Shown here in pieces: positions 1 to 8,354 of a DNA stretch of 12,559 nt. Below the pieces are notes generated by a model. It saw only the letters and a program-made list of their open reading frames with translations. It was not told the origin of the DNA and did not search any database. Position numbers and translations under genes: made by a program. The DNA lies in contig USCM01000034.1 in NCBI GenBank assembly GCA_900553155.1, positions 1 through 12,559 on the forward strand, written 5' to 3'. How positions within the stretch are numbered: the stretch's first letter is position 1; every line of letters begins with the position of its first letter. This stretch comes from an uncultured Prevotella sp. (GTDB lineage Bacteria; Bacteroidota; Bacteroidia; Bacteroidales; Bacteroidaceae).

Positions 1-3000
1 ACTTGCCACCCTCATACTTGGCATACTTGCCGTCGCTCGTCTTGTATACCTCGCTCCAGTCATAGCTCTTCACGTCAGCCGATAGCAGCTCGGCAAGTGT
101 CCGCTCTATCACCAAAGCGTCAGCCACCTCGCTCGTCTCGACAAAGTGGCCAGTGCCGTCATTCTCAATGAAGGCAGTCTTAGGACCGCAGAACTCAGAC
201 AGCATGTATATATCGCCCGCCTGCAGCTTAGACGTGTCAGCAAGCGTCTGAGCCTTAAACTCATTGAAGTCTTGGTCGCGTTCGGCAACAAGTTCCTTGA
301 AGTCGCCATAGTTCATGCAGCTCTTGTTGTAGCCATCCACACCCTCAAAGCCAAACACCTTGGCGTCGCCCTTATCCTCGTTAAGGTTGGCCTTGACGTG
401 GAAGTAGGCATAAGCCGGGTTGGTAGCATCTGGCGAATACTTGTCGGTGCGGAAGAAGGCACACGGCACGCTCGCTATCGACGGATTAATCTCTGCCTTG
501 CCAGTGTAGGCATTTTGCGACGGCTGCATGTATTCAGCACCGAGAGCACGAATCAGTCGATTGTTAAGCTCACACGACGCACCATTGTTCGCGCCCGTAC
601 AGTCAGAGTAGTCAACCTTAAAGGTGATGATGTTAGTCGGCACAGAAGTCTCAAGTACCTTTATCTTCGACTTCTTGGCATTGGCAAGAGCTTCGTCATA
701 CTTAGCGAGGTCAGCACCGCTAAACTCCTCGCGCTTGTGCAGCAAAGTAATCTTGGCCGACTTCGTCTTAATCTTCTTATTCTTGTCAGGACGCATCGAC
801 GATGTCGTACCCTGGTTAGATGCCGTTGCACCCTCGATGTAGCAGTCCTGCCAAGGACGGTCGGGGAAATAGAGGTATAAGTCAAGTATGCGCTTCGTCT
901 TCTTGTCGCCGTCGAGCGTATCGAGATATCCCGGATATTGGTCTTCGGTGTCAGCCGTGTTCTTGTTCTTCACCATCACCATTACGCACAAGCCCGCCTT
1001 CTTGCAAGCCTCTATAGTCGGTCGGTCCTTGGTAGTGTTCTCGGCAGTCTGGCTCGCCATAACGTCGTTAGCCTCGTACTCCTTAACCATAGCGTCGGTG
1101 TCAGGCATCGAGGCAAGATAGTTGTTGAAAGCTTGGCGAAACTGGTAGTAAGTGCGCCACGCTGTTAGCTGGTATAGGTAGAGGTCGGCCAGCGTGCCGT
1201 CGAAGCGGATGATGTTGTCGTTCATCGGCAACGCATTTTTAGTGTAGGCGCATGCGCCACGCTCCTCGCCGTCGCCGTATAGCTTCACAACACCGATGCC
1301 CGAGTATGGAGCAACGCTCGACGGTTCAACAACAATATCCACACGTGTCACCTTATCCGCCTTTAGCGGCATCATAGCCGTATACATCGTCGACTGCCCA
1401 CCATCGCACGTAAAGACCACCTTGTCGCCAGTCACGTAGAAGCCTATCTGACCATCACCAAGCGCGTCGATAAGGCGAGCCGTAGCGTCAGCTACATTAG
1501 CCGGCTTGATGGTCAGCGATATAGCCATACCCGTAGTCTCGGCAGAAGCATTGCTCCACGGCTTGAAGTCACACTTCGCCGTAACGTTCTCAGCAATGCG
1601 CAAAGCCATACGCCCTATAGGGTTGCCGTTAGCATCAGTCTGCCCGTAGTCTTCAGAGCCATAGTTGTCACGCACAAAGCCGTTAGTGGTGTAGTTGGCA
1701 CCATAAACCTCAATGTTCACCCCGTTGTCGGAAATAGCCTTGTCAGAGTCGCTGTTAGAGCGCGACGACATATCAATATCGAATATGGCACCAGCAGTAG
1801 TTTCAATCGGAATTATCGACCCTGCAACACTGAAGTCGTATGCATCCGAGCGCACATTGCCCGACACAGCATATATCTTCAGCTTGCTGCCTACAGACAT
1901 GCCCGCCAGTCTCTTGGTCACAGTATATGTGCGGTCGCGCGACATATACTGCTGCGCTATAACGGTAGCAGCGTTGTCGCCCACCTGCATCATCACGCCA
2001 ACAGCCGTCTTGGTCTTGCCGGCCGTGTATGCAGCCACATCAACCGACACCGTCTGGAACAGCTTCTTGGTCTGTGTGCCGTCGTCACTCCATCTCATTA
2101 CCACAAGCGGCGTCTCACCCGAGTACAGCCAGTTGCCCGACACACCCGAAGCCACGTCTACGCCGTGTATGCGCAGAGGATAGCAGGCATGGGTCAGCTC
2201 AAGAGCCTTAGGGTCTATAGTCACTGCATGGGTAAACACGTCAGTCACCACAGTCTCCTCGATGGTATGCCAAGCATCGCCATAGAACATCTCCACAGTT
2301 GCCCGTATACCCTTCGACGATGCGTTGTTAGGGAACGAGTAGAGCGGTATCGACACCTCAGCACCTTTAGCCTTCAGCACTGTCGACGATGTATAGTTCA
2401 GCGTCTGCTGCGACACCACTGTAGCGTCGACACCCACGGCCGACACATTCTTGTTGCCAGAGTGGTCGCCGTCATCGTAAGCCACAATGCGGAACGAGCG
2501 CGAGCCCGCAGTAGTTGCAAAATACTCGGATATATCAATTTTGAATTTGAAATCGTCAGTAAGGTTTGCCGACGACTCTGTGTTGACATTAAGCGTCTGC
2601 AGTACCGTGTTGGTAGAGCGGTCAACGAGGTCGACACGCGCTATCGAGTTGAGCGAGTCGCCCGACGGAGTGGTAGTCACCGACATAATTGCAGCCTCGA
2701 TAAGCATGCTTGAGCCTACCGCGCCATACACCGTCGACTTCTTCAGCGCAATGCTCACGGTCGTAGCCTGAACCGCGCCGCCACCACCCTTGATAACAAT
2801 CTGGCGCTGCTCGCCTATCTGGTTGCCGTCGGCATTGGTAAGCGCAAACTTATAGACACCGCCTTCCTCCTCCACAATGTCGAGGTCGGTAGGCGTGTTG
2901 GTATAGGCACCGCCCGTGCTGTAGGGGTCTTTGCCATCTTTGACTGGAGCGTCCGACACGTTGATGTTCTCACTCTTGCCAAACTCTTGCCACAGTGTGG

Positions 3001-4411
3001 CACCGTCGTCAGTCTTCGACGCGTCAGCAATGTTGTCGCCATGAAATTGAAACGACTTTATCTTGTTAGGCTCAGAAAGGAAGGATATAACAAGACCTCG
3101 CTTGATGTAATTGACAGCAGTATTCTGTTGGTAGCTAATGAGAGCAGCTACAGCACTACTGAGTGTATAATATACCACTTTGCCACTGCCATCAATAAGG
3201 TTGTTTATGTTGATGTACGTCTCCGAGCCAGCAGCAAGTGAGCCAAAGCCTTGCCAGTTGGCAGTGTCTTGCCAAGCCTCAATGCCGAGTGTTGCGCCTA
3301 TGTATTGGTATGTCTTCCAAATCTTCTTTGAGACCTGGATAGTAAGCAGCATACCATACTGAGTCTTGCCGGCATTCCAAGCCACGTCCACAGCCGACGC
3401 TGTCTCGTTGTCTGGGTCATACAGCGCATAGAATCCGCTGATAGGGTAAGACACCGTAGGGTTGAACACAGCCGACGAGCCGCCACCGCCTATATCCTGC
3501 CAGTTGTCGGTATTTTGGAAATGTGGTAAACTGCCACCATCGCCAACGTATTGCTTCAGCTCCCAGTGTGTCGAGTCTTTGCGGTATGTCATCACTAGGC
3601 CTGATATCATCAACGAGCCATAGGTCTCAACGGCTGCCAGCACAGCATTGATGGCCGTGCTCAATGTGTAGTTGGCAGACTTGATGGCGTTAACATTGAC
3701 AATCGGCATAATGCCTAGCTTGGTATTGATGGTGCCAACGGCATCCTCAAGCTCCTTGCCAGCAACACCGGGGAAGGCCATGCCTGGCTCACGACCTATC
3801 TTGGTACGCATATCCGGCAAATAATCCTCTGGTACAAGACCGTCACCACCCAGAGGTGCAATACCGCTCTCAATGCCCACTGAATTCTTTAGGCTATTAA
3901 CAGCGTCATTCACCTTAGTAATCTCATCAGATAGAGAGGTTTCGACGCCAGATATTTGGGAGCCCAAACTAGTATCGGCATTTTGACGCGCTGTAACCTC
4001 GTTTGCAATTTGTTGTTTCAACTCAGCAATAGTACGCTCTTGCAATGCCGACGAGTTGGCAAGGTTTATAATGTTCTTCGACATCGAGTTCAGTTGACTC
4101 GTAATGTCAGCCAGTGTAGCAGGAGTAATAACACCAGCTGCAGAGTTGCTCACAATAGGTAACGAGACAACATGTACAAGGTTCTTCTCGCCAGCATTAA
4201 GCACAAACTGCAACTTAACACCAGTAGAATCGGCAGATGGTGTGACAGTCATATCTGTCACAGCGCCTGAAGACGAAGTGTTTACCTCCCGCACCTTTTC
4301 TATAATCTCGCGCAGCATCCGCCCGACAAGCCCTGCCGTGTTCGACTCCGGCAGCACATTGGTGCGTATGGTCTCGGCCAACGATATAAGTTTTTCGTAT
4401 GTTTCAGCCAT
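1..4411 (-). CDS. giant modular phage tail fibre / adhesin-like protein, C-terminus cut by window edge
   Basis: The frame is open for 1470 codons from ATG at 4411 to the left edge with no stop; I translated it throughout, so the true C-terminus lies outside. In order: N-terminal helix (about 1-45); coiled coil with alternating E/K/Q/S (about 105-178); a 'GLVPEDYLP' segment (191-199) of a kind I know from Bacteroidales phage fibres; three aromatic modules (about 246-480), each ending in a W/K..Q(Y/F).G...(N/L)WQ..G pattern; Gly-rich linkers (307-310, 543-546); beta-rich Ig-like modules (about 547-865); a LamG/concanavalin-like segment (about 873-1085); and a CotH-like segment (about 1115 onward) with QGTTSS at 1200-1205. 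The start overlaps the stop of the upstream 170 aa gene by 8 nt (ATGGCTGA), which suggests translational coupling. Position after a tail-completion-like gene and the modular build suggest a host-surface-binding tail fibre. The fibre role is inferred; the domain names are pattern-based. Confidence 0.8.
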   Translation of the reverse strand, partial: MAETYEKLISLAETIRTNVLPESNTAGLVGRMLREIIEKVREVNTSSSGAVTDMTVTPSADSTGVKLQFVLNAGEKNLVHVVSLPIVSNSAAGVITPATLADITSQLNSMSKNIINLANSSALQERTIAELKQQIANEVTARQNADTSLGSQISGVETSLSDEITKVNDAVNSLKNSVGIESGIAPLGGDGLVPEDYLPDMRTKIGREPGMAFPGVAGKELEDAVGTINTKLGIMPIVNVNAIKSANYTLSTAINAVLAAVETYGSLMISGLVMTYRKDSTHWELKQYVGDGGSLPHFQNTDNWQDIGGGGSSAVFNPTVSYPISGFYALYDPDNETASAVDVAWNAGKTQYGMLLTIQVSKKIWKTYQYIGATLGIEAWQDTANWQGFGSLAAGSETYININNLIDGSGKVVYYTLSSAVAALISYQQNTAVNYIKRGLVISFLSEPNKIKSFQFHGDNIADASKTDDGATLWQEFGKSENINVSDAPVKDGKDPYSTGGAYTNTPTDLDIVEEEGGVYKFALTNADGNQIGEQRQIVIKGGGGAVQATTVSIALKKSTVYGAVGSSMLIEAAIMSVTTTPSGDSLNSIARVDLVDRSTNTVLQTLNVNTESSANLTDDFKFKIDISEYFATTAGSRSFRIVAYDDGDHSGNKNVSAVGVDATVVSQQTLNYTSSTVLKAKGAEVSIPLYSFPNNASSKGIRATVEMFYGDAWHTIEETVVTDVFTHAVTIDPKALELTHACYPLRIHGVDVASGVSGNWLYSGETPLVVMRWSDDGTQTKKLFQTVSVDVAAYTAGKTKTAVGVMMQVGDNAATVIAQQYMSRDRTYTVTKRLAGMSVGSKLKIYAVSGNVRSDAYDFSVAGSIIPIETTAGAIFDIDMSSRSNSDSDKAISDNGVNIEVYGANYTTNGFVRDNYGSEDYGQTDANGNPIGRMALRIAENVTAKCDFKPWSNASAETTGMAISLTIKPANVADATARLIDALGDGQIGFYVTGDKVVFTCDGGQSTMYTAMMPLKADKVTRVDIVVEPSSVAPYSGIGVVKLYGDGEERGACAYTKNALPMNDNIIRFDGTLADLYLYQLTAWRTYYQFRQAFNNYLASMPDTDAMVKEYEANDVMASQTAENTTKDRPTIEACKKAGLCVMVMVKNKNTADTEDQYPGYLDTLDGDKKTKRILDLYLYFPDRPWQDCYIEGATASNQGTTSSMRPDKNKKIKTKSAKITLLHKREEFSGADLAKYDEALANAKKSKIKVLETSVPTNIITFKVDYSDCTGANNGASCELNNRLIRALGAEYMQPSQNAYTGKAEINPSIASVPCAFFRTDKYSPDATNPAYAYFHVKANLNEDKGDAKVFGFEGVDGYNKSCMNYGDFKELVAERDQDFNEFKAQTLADTSKLQAGDIYMLSEFCGPKTAFIENDGTGHFVETSEVADALVIERTLAELLSADVKSYDWSEVYKTSDGKYAKYEGGK

Positions 4412-4916
4412 TGTTAGAAGTTATGAAATTGTTAATATTATCAGTAATGCACCCCGGTATCGGCACCTTCAGCTCCGCCGTGTAGCCGTATAAGGCGTTG
4501 TGCTCGTTCTGCAACGGCACAACCTTAATCATCGACGGCGAGCTCACGTTAAGCAGCCAACGCTGGTCGGCTGCACGTCTCGCACGGTCATGCATCATGC
4601 GTGCAAATATATCGGTTAATATCCGCTCTGCCGAGGACAGCGCGCGCTCCACCTCGGCATAGTCGCCCGTGTCAGCCACATGCTCAAATACCTCGATGTG
4701 GCAAGTATACTCACGTTGCACCGACACCGACGATATGCTAAGCGTGAAGTCGGTCGACTCAAAGTACACAACCGGATAGCGCAGCTCTTGCGCCAGCCCC
4801 ATGTTGCGCTTGTCGTCGTTAAGGTTCACGAAGTGAGGCTCAGCCTCCGAGTGCCGCAGCAGCTTATGCTCACGGCAGAGCTGCTCAAAGTATTTTGCCA
4901 CTGTTTGTATGTCCAT
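4404..4916 (-). CDS. probable phage tail-completion / tail-terminator-like protein (170 aa)
   Basis: A 170 aa soluble protein with no signal or membrane segment. The predicted layout is a short N-terminal helix (1-20), beta strands around 46-78 ('YPVVYFES', 'YTCHIEVFEH'), a long helix (about 84-115), then two strands (about 128-153, ending 'YTAELKVPIP'). This alpha/beta order and size match tail-terminator and head-tail joining proteins of siphophages, which cap the tail tube or join it to the neck. No signature residue proves it. It begins 12 nt after the 254 aa gene stops and its TGA overlaps the fibre start by 8 nt. The upstream stretch is A+T-rich without a Shine-Dalgarno site, as usual in Bacteroidota. 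Alternative: another small neck or baseplate protein. Confidence 0.6.
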   Translation of the reverse strand: MDIQTVAKYFEQLCREHKLLRHSEAEPHFVNLNDDKRNMGLAQELRYPVVYFESTDFTLSISSVSVQREYTCHIEVFEHVADTGDYAEVERALSSAERILTDIFARMMHDRARRAADQRWLLNVSSPSMIKVVPLQNEHNALYGYTAELKVPIPGCITDNINNFITSNNG

Positions 4917-4928
4917 AAACTATTGATA

Positions 4929-5693
4929 TTATTTAGGTTGTCTCGATTGCTTGATGCGACGGTTCATCAGTCTAAAGGCATCAAGCGCACTCATACGCTT
5001 GTATCGCTCAATAAAGGCCACATCATCGCCCATAAAGGCGTCAAAGATGGCAAGCCAGTCGGTAGCCTGAGGCTTCGGACGCTTTTTACGCTTGGTGCGC
5101 TTCTCCTCGCCGTCGTCGTCATCAGCCTCTTGCTGTGGCGGAAACAGATAAGGATACGATCGCGACAGCCACCGCCTGACGAGTATAAAGTTCAAGAACA
5201 CAGCCTGTCTCACAGTCTCGTCTAAGCCCTCAACCACCTTCACCTTTGCGCCCATGTCGTCGTCGCGTTGCCTCTTGGCATGGTATAGCGCAGCTATGAA
5301 CAGCGTCAGGTGGTCAGCGTCTTGGCTTATAGCATAGCGCTGGAAGTGGGTGTCAGCCATCATAAACTGCTCGAGCGTGCAACCTCCAAGTCTTGGAGCC
5401 GGGGCAAAGTAGCCCGTATCAGGCAACTCCTCAATCTTGAAGTTGTCCACACTGTCGTCCAAGCGGCGCAACCACGTCGTCATCTCCGTCAGGCAATACA
5501 CAAGATAGCTGTCGAGAGCCTTCACCACACTTGCCGGAATGGCATAGAACGAAGCCAGCAACTTGTCTCTCGGCAACCCGCCCGACCACAACAACGCCGC
5601 CAGCTTCAGCCCCTCGGCATCCAGCTCATCCCACTCCGTGGCAATGTCTCGCTCGTAAGCCTTGCCCTTGTAAGTTATTTTGATATGCTTCAT
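4929..5693 (-). CDS. phage protein of unknown family, possibly tail-assembly related (254 aa)
   Basis: I place the start at ATG 5693 ('MKHIKITYKG'), 1 nt after the upstream gene's TAG. The frame extends to 5825, but that would overlap the DUF6712-like gene by 131 nt and add an unlikely N-terminus. The first 20 residues look like a beta hairpin; the rest is mostly helical (21-75, 120-142, 157-178), followed by a strongly charged linker at about 189-208 (acidic run, then KR-rich) and a final helical 'DWLAIFDAF...LDAFRLMNRRI' segment (212-247). Bacteroidales phages often carry a protein of this type, ending in a short helical domain, near the tape-measure gene, and I infer a tail-assembly or chaperone-like role from that and from the position before a tail-completion-like gene. 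No catalytic motif is visible. Confidence is high that it is a gene, low for function. Confidence 0.75.
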   Translation of the reverse strand: MKHIKITYKGKAYERDIATEWDELDAEGLKLAALLWSGGLPRDKLLASFYAIPASVVKALDSYLVYCLTEMTTWLRRLDDSVDNFKIEELPDTGYFAPAPRLGGCTLEQFMMADTHFQRYAISQDADHLTLFIAALYHAKRQRDDDMGAKVKVVEGLDETVRQAVFLNFILVRRWLSRSYPYLFPPQQEADDDDGEEKRTKRKKRPKPQATDWLAIFDAFMGDDVAFIERYKRMSALDAFRLMNRRIKQSRQPK

Positions 5694-5694
5694 A

Positions 5695-6687
5695 CTACAT
5701 TGCGAAGAAAGCCACATGATTATCGTTGTCACGTATAGGGCCCGTAGTCCGTTCACCGACAATCGCGCCCATATAATTATTGAGGAAGCAACGCAGCGAA
5801 GCCTCGGCTCTGCGAGCGTCGACATCAGCCATAGCGCAGCGGTCGCCTATCTGGCGGTCAGTGGCAGGCTTCTCGATATCGTTGCCAAGCGAGCCCGATT
5901 CGGTAGAATTGAAGTACAGACCACGCTCCGTAAGCGAGCCCGTCTGTCTCATCAGCCTCGAAGCAGCCTTCTTCACCACAAAGTCGGCACACGCCATGCG
6001 CAGCTGCTCAAGCGTACACACACACTCGTCGGCTGGAAACTCAGCCTCGCCCGACAGCCACCCACGCAGCTGTCTGTAGAGCTTCTCGCCAAGCACAGCG
6101 CAAAGGTCATACTCCTCAACCGTGCGGAACTCACCCTTAAGACGCATAAAGACGATGTGCGAGGAGTTGATAAAGACAAACTGGTTAGCCTCACGTGCCG
6201 ACCTCACAATAGCCTTGCTGCGGTCTTGGTAGCAAGGCGAAGTCAAGTACTCTGGATAATCCTTCAGATGATCCTCGATGAAGTCAAGCAGAAAGTCGAG
6301 AGCATTAAATCCGGCATTCTTGAACCCCTTGCGCAGCCTGTCCTCCTGATACTTGTAGGCACCCTGCCAGTCTGCCGAGCCCTGGCGCTGGAAGCCCTGG
6401 TCGGATATGCGCAGGTTCAGAGCGTCGAAGTGCAGCCAGAACGCAAGGTTGGCAACAGCGCGACGGGCTATCTGCACCAACTGCGGAGCCAACAAGTCGC
6501 CTTCAGGCATATTGTCAGCCAGCTCCCCAAGGCGCAGCATCATCTGCTCGCCAAGCAGAGGCAGCAGAAACTGTTGTTCGGCAGACTCGATAGGCGCTTG
6601 CATCTTCTGCCAAGAGAGCGACGCCGACACGGGCACAAACGGCGACATCTGTTTGCCGTTGTCCCACTTAGACTGTGAGAAAAGCAT
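5695..6687 (-). CDS. DUF6712-like phage structural protein, probable head-tail connector (330 aa)
   Basis: A 330 aa soluble protein. The first half follows the pattern I associate with DUF6712 proteins of Bacteroidota phages: an N-terminal segment leading to 'FLLPLLGEQM' (40-49), a helix with 'RRAVANLAFWLHFDALNLRISDQG' features (75-98, quoted here as a span), then 'GFNALDFLLDFIEDH' (126-140), and 'SPCYQDRSKAIVRSA' (150-164) before 'FVFINSSHIVFMRL' (170-183). The second half (about 185-330) appears to repeat the helical theme with 'TLEQLRMACADFVVKKAASRL'-like helices. In such phages this family lies near portal and neck genes, so a head-completion or connector role is inferred. It starts 14 nt after the portal-like gene stops. 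The opposite strand is also open across nearly the whole length, but has no family resemblance and would oppose the operon. Confidence 0.75.
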   Translation of the reverse strand: MLFSQSKWDNGKQMSPFVPVSASLSWQKMQAPIESAEQQFLLPLLGEQMMLRLGELADNMPEGDLLAPQLVQIARRAVANLAFWLHFDALNLRISDQGFQRQGSADWQGAYKYQEDRLRKGFKNAGFNALDFLLDFIEDHLKDYPEYLTSPCYQDRSKAIVRSAREANQFVFINSSHIVFMRLKGEFRTVEEYDLCAVLGEKLYRQLRGWLSGEAEFPADECVCTLEQLRMACADFVVKKAASRLMRQTGSLTERGLYFNSTESGSLGNDIEKPATDRQIGDRCAMADVDARRAEASLRCFLNNYMGAIVGERTTGPIRDNDNHVAFFAM

Positions 6688-6701
6688 AGTTGTAAAAAGA
6701 T

Positions 6702-8060
6702 TTATGACAACTGGTGCGAAGTGCCCGCACCCGTATCGAGGGTTGTAAGTATAGTGTTGCGGAATCTCAGCTGCAGATCATCAGGAGCACCATTGAGCTG
6801 CATATAGAGCTGCAGAGGATCGAGAATGTTCTGGCGGTCAATCCACGAGTTGGCAATATTCACGAGGAACGCCTCACGAATGTTGGAGCCACCCTGGTTG
6901 CCGGCATAGGAACCGCCCGGCATACCAGCGCCGAGCACGTTAGGGTTGACCATTAGCGAGAATAGAATCTCGGAGTTGGCAGCAGCCGATGTCACGAGGT
7001 TCTCTTGGCCGGCTGAGTATTTGTTGGAGAGAGGAAGGATCTTCCACTCCTCCTCGATGCGACCGTTCATCTCGTTCACAGCATAGTTGGTGAAGATAGG
7101 CTTCTCGGCGTTCTCCGCGCCCAGAAGGTTCTTCTCTATGCTCGACATATACTTGTCGATAGCCTGACGACGCGAGTTTGCATCCTTAAACTCCGTCAAT
7201 GGGAACTTTTTATCCCAAAACGAGTAAGGAATCTGCACATGCCACTTCCATGTCGTCTGGTTTTTGTACGCCTTTTTCAAATACTGCGGCACCATGTGAG
7301 CGATGTCAACCCAACCTGCCACATAAGCAGGCCACCATATCGGCTCGCCGTATATATCGTCGTTGCTCCAGGAGTCGCGCACCGGGTAGACAAAGCCACC
7401 CTTCATCTTGCCCATAAAGCTCAGCAGCTCGGCATGGTTCTCGGGCGAGTAGTCAGAGAGCAGCGGCAATATCGAGTAGCTGCTCGGCGACAAGTCCCAC
7501 GAACCGCTCACCACGCAGTTTTGCGAGCCGAGCGCATCAAGCAGCTCCGTGAATCGGAAGTAAAGACTATTGATAGTGTTAAGCCCCACAATCTTGTTGC
7601 CCGCAGCGTTAGGCACAAACTGCACAGCCGAGATGCCCACCTTGAGGAAGTCTCGCAGCGTCTTCTCCATATATCGGCGCACCATACGTGAACCCACAAA
7701 TCGCTGATAAGAGCTATCCTCGACAGGCTGCAATATCTCGTCGCCCTTGTCGTTGTAGCCCTTCACCTTGCAGGCAAAGATGCCCTGGCCCATGGTGAGG
7801 TTGCGCAAGAACCTCAGACCCGTGTTAAGCACCGTGGTGTTACGCACCGTCTCGGCAGCGTGCCACGGGAACAGATTGTCTTTGCCCCACGACAGCACAC
7901 GCTGCCCAGCCACCTCAATAAAGTCGTGCCTGGTGTCGTCGTAAGGGAATAGCACCCGTCGGCGTTCGTCGGCAGTATGCTTGTCGAGCTTAGTGTCGTA
8001 GAAGGCGATGTCTGAATGCATCATAAGGGGCACGCCCTCGTTATTGTATAGAATATCCAT
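6702..8060 (-). CDS. phage portal-like protein (452 aa)
   Basis: At 452 aa it has the usual length for portals, the dodecameric ring at the DNA-entry vertex that binds terminase and neck proteins. Supporting blocks: 'NTTVLNTGLRFLRNLTMGQG' (74-93), like the early portal helix ending in a GxG turn; a helical 'RDFLKVGISAVQFVPN' block (136-151); 'YGEPIWWPAY' (237-246); and a C-terminal block about 351-417 ('NSEILFSLMVNPNVLGAGMP', then 'GSNIREAFLVN'), which closely resembles the wing/crown-side signature of portals from Bacteroidales and crAss-like phages. It overlaps the end of the 103 aa gene by 20 nt, so they are probably co-translated. No Shine-Dalgarno site is seen. No terminase or capsid gene adjoins it within the window, which is odd. 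The portal call rests on pattern recognition and length. Confidence 0.75.
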   Translation of the reverse strand: MDILYNNEGVPLMMHSDIAFYDTKLDKHTADERRRVLFPYDDTRHDFIEVAGQRVLSWGKDNLFPWHAAETVRNTTVLNTGLRFLRNLTMGQGIFACKVKGYNDKGDEILQPVEDSSYQRFVGSRMVRRYMEKTLRDFLKVGISAVQFVPNAAGNKIVGLNTINSLYFRFTELLDALGSQNCVVSGSWDLSPSSYSILPLLSDYSPENHAELLSFMGKMKGGFVYPVRDSWSNDDIYGEPIWWPAYVAGWVDIAHMVPQYLKKAYKNQTTWKWHVQIPYSFWDKKFPLTEFKDANSRRQAIDKYMSSIEKNLLGAENAEKPIFTNYAVNEMNGRIEEEWKILPLSNKYSAGQENLVTSAAANSEILFSLMVNPNVLGAGMPGGSYAGNQGGSNIREAFLVNIANSWIDRQNILDPLQLYMQLNGAPDDLQLRFRNTILTTLDTGAGTSHQLS

Positions 8061-8352
8061 TGCTCCAGTCTATAATGTGAGAGTTATATTCGATGATGTT
8101 AGTAATCTTCACCGGAACAACGTGCAGCTCCGGATTGCCCTTGCAGTCGCAAGGCTGAATGCCACGGAAGCGCTGTCGCTTCATGTCCATGCCCTTGCAA
8201 CCTGTGACATAGGCAGTAGGAATGAAGCGCAGCCTGCCGTCTTTGGTGGCGAACTTAATAGAGAAAATTCGCCGTTTGCCAAAGCGGTCAGTGCGTATAT
8301 CGAGATCGGCGAGCATCGTGCTCGCATACATAGTAGTCTTGGTATCTGGCAT
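8041..8352 (-). CDS. small basic phage protein of unknown function (103 aa)
   Basis: I do not recognise a family. The protein is soluble, basic in its first half ('DRFGKRRIFSIKFATKDGR' region, 22-40) and probably beta-rich. It contains three cysteines (C52, C68, C70), two of them in a 'PCDCKGN' turn that could bind metal or form a disulfide. It starts 2 nt after the 366 aa gene ends and overlaps the portal-like gene by 20 nt, so it is firmly inside the structural operon. Compact size and position suggest a minor structural or connector protein, but nothing in the sequence proves that. Confidence 0.7.
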   Translation of the reverse strand: MPDTKTTMYASTMLADLDIRTDRFGKRRIFSIKFATKDGRLRFIPTAYVTGCKGMDMKRQRFRGIQPCDCKGNPELHVVPVKITNIIEYNSHIIDWSNGYSIQ

Positions 8353-8354
8353 AA

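Noticed and set aside
146..880. Plus-strand open frame of 244 codons opposite the fibre gene
   Set aside because: The minus frame here gives well-formed fibre sequence continuous over 1470 codons; the plus frame has no recognisable features.
1..4411. Diversity-generating retroelement target in the fibre gene
   Set aside because: Bacteroidales phage fibres are often such targets, but there is no reverse transcriptase, template repeat or matching near-duplicate segment in the window.
4680..5225. Plus-strand open frame of 181 codons
   Set aside because: It spans two minus-strand genes and their junction, with low-complexity Leu/Arg/His composition; treated as antisense noise.
5694..5825. Upstream extension of the 254 aa gene to 5825
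   Set aside because: It would overlap the connector-like gene by 131 nt; ATG 5693 falls right after the upstream stop, as at other junctions.
5680..6678. Plus-strand open frame of 332 codons opposite the DUF6712-like gene
   Set aside because: It mirrors the minus-strand gene almost end to end, its product is rich in Arg, Leu and His without domain character, and it runs against the operon. Codon bias on the real strand explains it.
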